Part shown: piece by piece, positions 58,407-64,000 of the stretch
Position numbering within the stretch: position 1 is the first letter of the stretch
How the letters are laid out: every line of letters begins with the position of its first letter
DNA from: Lachnospiraceae bacterium
Lineage (GTDB): Bacteria; Bacillota; Clostridia; Lachnospirales; Lachnospiraceae
NCBI GenBank assembly: GCA_031272985.1
Contig: JAISSU010000027.1
Coordinates: 1 to 64,000 of the forward strand
Direction of reading: 5' to 3'
Length of the DNA stretch: 64,000 bases
The notes under the pieces: generated by a model
Database searches by the model: none
Told to the model about the DNA's origin: nothing
Seen by the model: the letters and a program-made list of their open reading frames with translations, nothing else
Position numbers and translations under genes: made by a program

Positions 58407-61169
58407 ATGAAAAAGAAATGGATTAGAAAACCTATATTTAAGGCAATAACACTCGTTGCCATGCATATTCTTGCCGGGCTCTGTGCGGTGAGTCTATTGG
58501 GGTTATTACTGATACCCGCGGTGCATTCAATGGATTTTTCAGATTGGAATGCGAAATCATTTGAGGATACCAATACTTTTAAATGGGAAATTCAGGGTGC
58601 AAATTTAGATATCTTAAATGGTCTTTCGAGTACGTATATATTTGAAGATGCTGATAGTGACGGTGGAAAGCGCTTGATTGACTTAAATGAATTTGTACAA
58701 TCAAACGGATATTACAATGAAACATCAGGGCTGCCCGCCGAGTCAGCGCAGGGTGCAGAAACAATCCCGACTGATTTGGTATCGGAAGAGATGATATTAG
58801 AGTCCTCTTCGGGTACGGCAAAGCTTAATTACAAACTGGATGATTTGGTTTCACTTGTGAAGAGTCTTCAAAGCGACAGCTTGCGAACAAATATCTATGA
58901 CTATACCGACAGTGCCGTGAGCAATCTTCAGACTCCGATTGTCGTAGGCAAAAGGCAGGACGGCACATATGCATACTTTCTCATACAGGACTTTATCTCT
59001 AAATTCAATGACGGAACTTACAGTTTTGTATTTTCTTCAGACGCTGCGGGAAACACCGGTACGACGGAATATGATATCAAGCAGAGCGTCTTAGAGAGTT
59101 TAAGTCTGGGTAATCTCTTTGAAAATGATGCCGCAAGAGCCAGTGTGAGCGGCATTATCGGAAAAGACGGAAAATTGGAATTTGTGGATTTTTGGAACTA
59201 CACCGGCTTTTATATGAATTACGATATTGCTCCTGATGGATACGAGAGTCTTATGGAATTGGCAAACGATAACCCGTCATGGAACGGACAGTTAAGCTAT
59301 GCCTATGGCTTATTATTTAAGGCTGTCGACCTGCTTAGAACACAGTATAACTTTTATACCAATTTCCAAGGGACATATAAGAATTCATATTCCGATGGAA
59401 GATCCAATATCATCTATCTTTATGCGGATTATGACAATAGAAAGGTCTATACGAATAATAGTGACTGGACTGATTTTTCGCGATTAACCTTTAATTTAGA
59501 AATGGCTGAGAGCATCCTCGGTATGGCCTGGTCATGGGGTTATAATACAGGTTCCAATGTGCCGGTGCAATCACTTCCTGCCGCATATGCTGACATAGAG
59601 CTGGTAAGTCCCTTTGATAAGGCTAATTTAAGCAACTCTTACTATTACTTGATTGGAGTGGACAAGAATTATCCGAATAAGGATTATCTTTCGGTAAAGA
59701 GAACCAATTTCACTGAAAGCGCGGGTCAAATCCAGCCGCAAATTACTCAGATTCTGATATTTTTTGCACTTACTGTCTTAGTGTTAGTTGCCATGACGAT
59801 ACTTTCGGGCAGGCAGCCACAGGATGAAAAAGTGCATTTGCAGGCGATTGATTATTTTCCGACGGAATTAGCTATCATAACTATACCGCTGATTATTGTA
59901 ATTGCAGTTGTGTTAGCAGATGCGAGCGGGCTGTTAGGATGGTTGGCCAATGCAATGATCTCAGGGGAAAACTCATGGATAGCTTTTATCATGGGAGTTT
60001 TGCTTAACGCAGTGCTTTCGGTGTGGTGGTTCTCACTCGTACGTAGGGCAAAGGCGCACACGTTGTGGAAAAAGAGCATTCTCGGTATGCTTTGCAGATT
60101 TACGGCGAGGGTATTTACGAATCTGCCGATGATCTGGAAGACCTTGCTGGGGCTCCTAGGAGGCGGTATCGCGGCGGTGATTTTACTGGTGCTGGCAGCG
60201 ACACACTTCCGAGTTTACAGCACAATCGTATTCATACTCTTTTTTATGGCTGTGTCGATAGTGCTGATATCGCTTTCGCTGATGTTCGGTAATATAAGGA
60301 AAGGTGTCAGCAGGATTTTTAAGGGTGAAACAGACTATAAAATCCCCACAACCGGTATGTTTGGAGAGATGAAAGTATTGGCCCGGGAAATTAATTCAAT
60401 TGGACAAGGCATTGAAAGGGCCGTAGAAGAGAGTCTTAAAAGCGAGCGAATGAAGACGGATTTAATTACGAATGTTTCACACGATATTAAGACGCCGCTG
60501 ACGTCAATAATTAACTATGTTGACCTATTGAAACAGGAGAATTTAGATGATAAAAAGATACAACACTATTTGGAGGTATTAGAGGCGAAGGCATTGCGGT
60601 TAAAGGTCCTGACCGAGGATATTGTCGAAGCTTCAAAGGCGAGTTCAGGCAATCTCGTGCTGGAATACGCGGACATAAATCTTTCGCAATTGTTGCAGCA
60701 GGTGAGCGGCGAATTTACGGAGAAATTTAAAAGCCGGAAGCTAACAGAGGTAATCTCACTTCCCGAAGAAGAAATGATAATCAGAGCCGATGGGCAGAAA
60801 ATGTACAGGATCCTTGATAATCTTTACGAAAATGCCGCAAAGTATGCACACACAGGCACAAGGGTCTACACACAGGTAAAAAGAGATCCGGCTTACGGTG
60901 GGCGAATCTCCTTTATAATGAAGAATATCTCGGAAATGGAGCTTAATATTACAGCCCAAGAACTGACCGAGCGCTTTATAAGGGGCGATGTGGCACGTAC
61001 TACCGAAGGTAGCGGACTGGGGCTTTCAATAGCTAAAAGCCTGACGGAACTCATGGGAGGAACATTTTCAATATACGTGGACGGAGATCTCTTCAGGGCG
61101 ACCGTGGAATTCCCGGAGGCAGCAAAAGCGGCACAAGCACCGGCACAATTTTCGGGGCAGATTAATTAA
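58407..61169 (+). CDS. Large sensor histidine kinase with a 400-residue extracytoplasmic domain
   Basis: 920 residues. One N-terminal membrane helix (about 12-37) is followed by an external domain of about 400 residues with no recognised fold, rich in Asn/Tyr/Ser/Asp. Next is a membrane block of about five helices (roughly 448-470, 487-510, 522-546, 577-600, 605-632). Then a HAMP-like linker, HisKA with His in NVSHDIKTPLTSI (about 690), the N box ILDNLYENAAKYA and G box TEGSGLGLSIAKSL. GGAGGGAG precedes the ATG. It partners the response regulator upstream. The ligand is unknown; the multi-helix block with a large outer domain suggests an envelope signal. Confidence 0.9.
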   Translation: MKKKWIRKPIFKAITLVAMHILAGLCAVSLLGLLLIPAVHSMDFSDWNAKSFEDTNTFKWEIQGANLDILNGLSSTYIFEDADSDGGKRLIDLNEFVQSNGYYNETSGLPAESAQGAETIPTDLVSEEMILESSSGTAKLNYKLDDLVSLVKSLQSDSLRTNIYDYTDSAVSNLQTPIVVGKRQDGTYAYFLIQDFISKFNDGTYSFVFSSDAAGNTGTTEYDIKQSVLESLSLGNLFENDAARASVSGIIGKDGKLEFVDFWNYTGFYMNYDIAPDGYESLMELANDNPSWNGQLSYAYGLLFKAVDLLRTQYNFYTNFQGTYKNSYSDGRSNIIYLYADYDNRKVYTNNSDWTDFSRLTFNLEMAESILGMAWSWGYNTGSNVPVQSLPAAYADIELVSPFDKANLSNSYYYLIGVDKNYPNKDYLSVKRTNFTESAGQIQPQITQILIFFALTVLVLVAMTILSGRQPQDEKVHLQAIDYFPTELAIITIPLIIVIAVVLADASGLLGWLANAMISGENSWIAFIMGVLLNAVLSVWWFSLVRRAKAHTLWKKSILGMLCRFTARVFTNLPMIWKTLLGLLGGGIAAVILLVLAATHFRVYSTIVFILFFMAVSIVLISLSLMFGNIRKGVSRIFKGETDYKIPTTGMFGEMKVLAREINSIGQGIERAVEESLKSERMKTDLITNVSHDIKTPLTSIINYVDLLKQENLDDKKIQHYLEVLEAKALRLKVLTEDIVEASKASSGNLVLEYADINLSQLLQQVSGEFTEKFKSRKLTEVISLPEEEMIIRADGQKMYRILDNLYENAAKYAHTGTRVYTQVKRDPAYGGRISFIMKNISEMELNITAQELTERFIRGDVARTTEGSGLGLSIAKSLTELMGGTFSIYVDGDLFRATVEFPEAAKAAQAPAQFSGQIN

Positions 61170-61200
61170 GAACAGAGGGTATTCGAAGATGCTATATGAG

Positions 61201-61226
61201 AAAAGCAGCGAAAGGCTGCTTTTTTC
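61201..61226 (+). terminator. Rho-independent terminator after the histidine kinase gene
   Basis: AAAAGCAGC (61201-61209) pairs with GCTGCTTTT (61215-61223), T tract following. Confidence 0.9.
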
Positions 61227-61252
61227 TTTACGCTAACCGGATTGCGGGCGAG

Positions 61253-61942
61253 TTAGATTTCTTTGATGTTTCCGTTTGTTGCGAGAGTTACTACTTGCCA
61301 AGGTATGAACTTGCCGGAGTTTTTTAGCGCTGCCGTCGCCGCGTGTTCTATGCCGCCGCAGCATGGCACTTCCATCCTCACAATGGTCAGGGATTTGATA
61401 TTATTTCTTTTGATAATTTCCGTCAGCTTTTCGCTGTAATCCACTTCATCCAGCTTCGGGCAGCCAATAAGTGTGATTTTGCCCCGCATGAACTCGGTGT
61501 GAAAGTTCGCCCTGGCATAGGCTACGCAATCTGCAGCTATGAGCAAATTCGCTCCATCAAAGTAGGGCGCGTTTATGGGTACGAGTTTAATCTGAACAGG
61601 CCATTGGCGCAGTTCGCTCGTGGTTTCGGTTTGCGCCGGGGCATTTTCCGGGAGTCTGTCTATGGCATGAGCGTTTGCCCCCGGGCAGCCGCCGGTCTGT
61701 GCTTTCTTATTCATCTTTTTTTTCACCTCCGATTCGTCATACGCCACCGCTTCCCGCTCAATAAAACTGATGGCTCCTGTAGGGCATACCGGCAGACAGT
61801 TTCCGAGACCGTCGCAGTAATCGTCTCGCAGTAACTTGGCCTTGCCGTGGACGATTCCGATTGCGCCCTCGTGACAGGCATCGGCGCATAGCCCACATCC
61901 GTCACACTTTTCCTTGTTAATTTCAATTATCTTGCGTAACAT
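61253..61942 (-). CDS. Ferredoxin-domain protein with two 4Fe-4S motifs
   Basis: 229 residues. The N-terminal dicluster has CDGCGLCADAC (about residue 11) and CDGLGNCLPVC (about 42, with CPTG), the second with wider spacing than the classic CxxCxxC. The C-terminal 130 residues contain IAADCVAYARANFH, LIGCPKLD and VRMEVPCCGGIEHAA, a Cys-rich region seen in clostridial proteins linked to nitrosative-stress genes. GAAGGAGG precedes the ATG at 61942. It is divergent from an Fnr-family gene, with palindromes between them, so it is probably that regulator's target. Confidence 0.85.
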   Translation of the reverse strand: MLRKIIEINKEKCDGCGLCADACHEGAIGIVHGKAKLLRDDYCDGLGNCLPVCPTGAISFIEREAVAYDESEVKKKMNKKAQTGGCPGANAHAIDRLPENAPAQTETTSELRQWPVQIKLVPINAPYFDGANLLIAADCVAYARANFHTEFMRGKITLIGCPKLDEVDYSEKLTEIIKRNNIKSLTIVRMEVPCCGGIEHAATAALKNSGKFIPWQVVTLATNGNIKEI

Positions 61943-61972
61943 AGCGCACCTCCTTCTTGACTCTGTGACTTC

Positions 61973-62014
61973 ATTGTAATACAATAAATCAGACTAATCG
62001 GTTGGATAACCAAC
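61973..62014. promoter_or_regulatory. Palindromic candidate sites between the ferredoxin and Fnr genes
   Basis: ATTGTAATACAAT (61973-61985) is symmetric but for its centre, and GTTGGATAACCAAC (62001-62014) has 5-bp arms with a 4-nt spacer. Either may bind the Crp/Fnr-type regulator. Neither matches the TTGAT-N4-ATCAA FNR consensus. Confidence 0.4.
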
Positions 62015-62028
62015 GAAAGTGAGACGTT

Positions 62029-62712
62029 ATGAAAAATATTTTTCCCATCATCAGTTCGTCGTCGTTGTTCGCAGGGATAGGCTGCGAGGATTTCGGTGCT
62101 ATCATGGGTTGCCTGGGTGGTACTGTAAATGGCTATGATAAAGAAGAAACCGTCTATTTTGAAGGCGATGCTGTTTCAGAGATAGGGCTGCTGGTCAGCG
62201 GGAAGCTACATCTTCTCAAAACCGATATTTGGGGGAACAATTCAATCTTGACGGAAATCACGCCGCCGGAAATGTTCGCCGAAGCGGTTGTTTGCAGCGG
62301 CTTGGGCAGGCTTCCGGTCAGCGTGGTGGCAAAAGAAAGAAGCGAAGTTCTCTTTATTGACTATAAGAAAGTAGTGACGACCTGCCAAAGCTCCTGCGGA
62401 TTTCACTCTAAGCTGATTCGAAACATGATTGGCGTCTTGGCGCGCAAGAACATCATGATGTCGAATAAGATGGAACATATTACCAAGCGGACAATAAGGG
62501 ACAAACTGCTTTCGTATCTCGGCGACGCGGCACGGCAGGCGGGCAGCAGGTCAATAGACATACCATACAACCGTCAAGAACTGGCAGACTATCTCTGCGT
62601 TGAGCGCTCTGCACTTTCCGCAGAAATGAGCAAACTGAAATCAGAAGGAATAATAGATTATAGAAAAAACCATTTTGAACTGCAAAGTAATTTCTCTTAT
62701 AGAAAAATCTAA
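62029..62712 (+). CDS. Crp/Fnr-family transcriptional regulator
   Basis: 227 residues. A cyclic-nucleotide-like beta-roll (ETVYFEGDAVSEIGLLVSGK, about residues 38-57) is followed by a dimer helix and a C-terminal winged helix (NRQELADYLCVERSALSAEM, about 184-203). The Cys tetrad of E. coli FNR is absent, although several single Cys are present. Neighbouring a ferredoxin gene, it resembles HcpR-like regulators of nitrosative stress in anaerobes, which may sense NO by a cofactor. The ribosome binding site is weak (GTGAG). Confidence 0.88.
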   Translation: MKNIFPIISSSSLFAGIGCEDFGAIMGCLGGTVNGYDKEETVYFEGDAVSEIGLLVSGKLHLLKTDIWGNNSILTEITPPEMFAEAVVCSGLGRLPVSVVAKERSEVLFIDYKKVVTTCQSSCGFHSKLIRNMIGVLARKNIMMSNKMEHITKRTIRDKLLSYLGDAARQAGSRSIDIPYNRQELADYLCVERSALSAEMSKLKSEGIIDYRKNHFELQSNFSYRKI

Positions 62713-62718
62713 TACCAC

Positions 62719-62799
62719 TTGAACGCTCGTTCGAAATATGCTAAAATATTTATGGTACTGCCATCAACGGTAAGCGGTTGGCCTCCTGAAACTGTAAAC
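62719..62799 (+). repeat. 81-bp promoter-leader repeat, copy 2 (toxin gene missing)
   Basis: Matches 32309-32389 (other strand), gapless, with about 10 differences. It keeps TTGAAC (62719-62724), a 17-nt spacer, TAAAAT (62742-62747) and the SOS box GAACGCTCGTTCG (62721-62733), whose complement also fits the LexA consensus. After 62799 similarity stops, and no toxin-like peptide follows. Confidence 0.85.
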
Positions 62800-62840
62800 G
62801 CCTTCACAACATCGCCGTAGCGTGTTAATAAAAATAATAT

Positions 62841-62869
62841 TTGTAATCCCTTTCTCATTGTGATAAAAT
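62841..62869 (+). promoter_or_regulatory. Promoter of the livH-livM operon
   Basis: TTGTAA (62841-62846), a 17-nt spacer and TAAAAT (62864-62869). The leader is about 120 nt. Confidence 0.6.
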
Positions 62870-62883
62870 ATTTCACGTACGTT

Positions 62884-62925
62884 TTCATATGTGTAGGGTT
62901 CGAAGTCGAACAATATTCATATGAA
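62884..62925 (+). repeat. Nested hairpin in the livH leader
   Basis: TTCATATG/CATATGAA outside (62884-62891 with 62918-62925) and GTTCGA-AG-TCGAAC inside (62898-62911). No T tract. It may be a regulatory leader structure, but no known class was recognised. Confidence 0.55.
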
Positions 62926-62994
62926 GGCTTTCTTTACGGGTTTATGCGGGTTTTGCAATAGATTTTTTTATTAGAAAGGGTGCATTTTAGAGGA

Positions 62995-63876
62995 ATGAGT
63001 TTCATTTCATATCTTATAAACGGAATCAGTCTCGGCAGTGTTTACGCGATTATTGCGCTGGGATACACCATGGTTTACGGCATTGCGAAGATGCTTAATT
63101 TTGCTCATGGCGATGTCATTATGGTCGGGGCATTTACTATATTCACCGCAATGGGTCAGGCGAATCTACCTCCCGCGGTAGCGGTTCTTATCAGCATTGT
63201 GGTTTGTACTGTTCTCGGAGTCGTTATTGAAAGGATTGCCTATCGACCGCTTAGAGGAACAGCACCACTTGCAGTTTTGATTACCGCCATTGGTGTCAGC
63301 TATTTCCTTCAGAATGTAGCCCTCTTAAGATTCGGAGCGAATTCGAAATCTTTTACTTCGGTAGTAGGAGTTAAGCCGCTTTCTTTGGCGAATGGCGAAT
63401 TGATTATCACAGGAGAAACGCTCGTAACTATTATATCGGGAGTTGTTATAGTAATAGTGCTCACTTTGTTTGTCAGAAAAACTAAGCCCGGTCAGGCGAT
63501 GCTCGCGGTTTCCGAGGATAAGGATGCCGCAAAGCTCATGGGAGTTAATGTAAATGGCACAATAGCCCTTACATTTGCCATAGGTTCCGCTCTCGCTGCG
63601 ATAGCAGGTGCTCTGCTTTGTTCGGCGTACCCTTCGCTTTCTCCTTATACCGGTTCAATGCCCGGAATTAAAGGCTTTGTGGCTGCGGTATTCGGCGGCA
63701 TCGGCTCCATACCCGGGGCCATGATAGGTGGAATCCTTCTCGGCGTAATTGAAATATTATCAAAGGCTTATATATCATCGCAACTTGCGGATGCTATTGT
63801 ATTCGCCGTCCTTATTATTGTTCTTCTCGTTAAACCTACCGGAATACTCGGCAGAAATATTAACGAGAAAGTTTAG
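62995..63876 (+). CDS. livH: Branched-chain amino acid ABC transporter permease LivH
   Basis: 293 residues, about 8 membrane helices. Family signatures: GISLGSVYAIIALGYTMVYG (start of helix 1), AKMLNFAHGDVIMVGAF, and the coupling-loop region AVSEDKDAAKLMGVNVNGT (about residue 175), then FGGIGSIPGAMIGG. Forms the membrane channel with LivM. The start is probably the ATG at 62995; the GTG at 62980 overlaps an AAAGG and is an alternative. livM follows 11 nt later. The binding protein and ATPases must lie to the right or elsewhere. Confidence 0.92.
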   Translation: MSFISYLINGISLGSVYAIIALGYTMVYGIAKMLNFAHGDVIMVGAFTIFTAMGQANLPPAVAVLISIVVCTVLGVVIERIAYRPLRGTAPLAVLITAIGVSYFLQNVALLRFGANSKSFTSVVGVKPLSLANGELIITGETLVTIISGVVIVIVLTLFVRKTKPGQAMLAVSEDKDAAKLMGVNVNGTIALTFAIGSALAAIAGALLCSAYPSLSPYTGSMPGIKGFVAAVFGGIGSIPGAMIGGILLGVIEILSKAYISSQLADAIVFAVLIIVLLVKPTGILGRNINEKV

Positions 63877-63887
63877 GGGGCGCGATT

Positions 63888-64000
63888 ATGAAAAAATTCA
63901 TTGCAGCATACAGAAACAGATTTTCAAAAACAACGCGTCAGAATACTTTGACCTTCGGAATGGTTATTTTCGCTTATTTATTTGTTGAGGCGGTTTTGCG
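63888..64000 (+). CDS. livM: Branched-chain amino acid ABC transporter permease LivM, N-terminal fragment
   Basis: 37 codons before the right edge: a basic cytoplasmic start (MKKFIAAYRNRFSK) and the beginning of a membrane helix (FGMVIFAYLFVEAVL). AGGGGG lies 7 nt before the ATG at 63888. The identification rests on its place directly after livH and the general look of the start. Confidence 0.7.
   Translation, partial: MKKFIAAYRNRFSKTTRQNTLTFGMVIFAYLFVEAVL

Overview
The window looks like a chromosomal segment of a low-to-moderate GC, Gram-positive, anaerobic Firmicute of the class Clostridia. Pointers are the strong AGGAGG-type ribosome binding sites, two T-box leaders, a type III glutamine synthetase, an acyl-CoA/acyl-phosphate energy module (CoA-acylating aldehyde dehydrogenase, phosphate butyryltransferase, butyrate kinase), a RACo-like ASKHA/2Fe-2S protein, and lipoprotein solute-binding proteins. 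I cannot name the genus. Both ends are cut inside genes: an AAA ATPase on the minus strand at the left, and a LivM-type permease on the plus strand at the right.

Layout. 1-6 kb: partial ATPase, XRE regulator with a small membrane protein, RACo-like activator, an acyltransferase-fold protein, a lipoprotein, and two low-complexity or membrane proteins. 6-12 kb: tRNA-Glu, glnN, a HAAS-domain protein, then a housekeeping run (THUMP RNA methyltransferase, rdgB, YfcE-like phosphoesterase) and an orphan tyrosine integrase. 13-18 kb: branched-chain amino acid binding lipoprotein, CopZ-like chaperone, and the aldehyde dehydrogenase-ptb-buk operon. 18-20.5 kb: ATPase remnant, Na+/solute symporter, flavodoxin. 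20.5-29.5 kb: a sugar locus. A minus-strand operon holds an FGGY kinase, a three-part ABC importer and a class II aldolase; divergent from it are a PfkB kinase and a ROK regulator. 30-36 kb: Trp T-box and stand-alone trpB, a candidate type I toxin-antitoxin locus, a nuclease/ATPase pseudogene, an aconitase-family hydratase and a GatD-like dehydrogenase. 36-43 kb: Ile T-box and ileS, glgP, GIY-YIG protein. 43-51 kb: a TetR regulator with a (GACA)n tract, a MalT-like LuxR regulator, an ABC exporter, and a three-gene two-component locus. 51-57 kb: mazEF, rsmA, citrate synthase, alpha/beta hydrolase, D-amino acid aminotransferase, TetR. 57-64 kb: a second two-component system, a ferredoxin/Fnr pair, a decayed copy of the type I locus, and livH-livM.

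Most notable is a compact candidate type I toxin-antitoxin locus at about 32.05-32.39 kb. A 33-residue membrane peptide on the minus strand faces a convergent antisense RNA with its own promoter and terminator. The toxin promoter carries a perfect match to the Gram-positive LexA (SOS) box. The 81 bp of promoter and 5' leader, SOS box included, recur at 62.72-62.80 kb without the peptide gene, so this is a small dispersed family. Other points of interest: the (GACA)16.5 tract inside the TetR coding sequence (a potential contingency locus), an E2/CAT-fold protein lacking its catalytic histidine, an apparently leaderless ABC exporter, a long nested-palindrome element after the citrate synthase gene, and several deletion-decayed ATPase genes.
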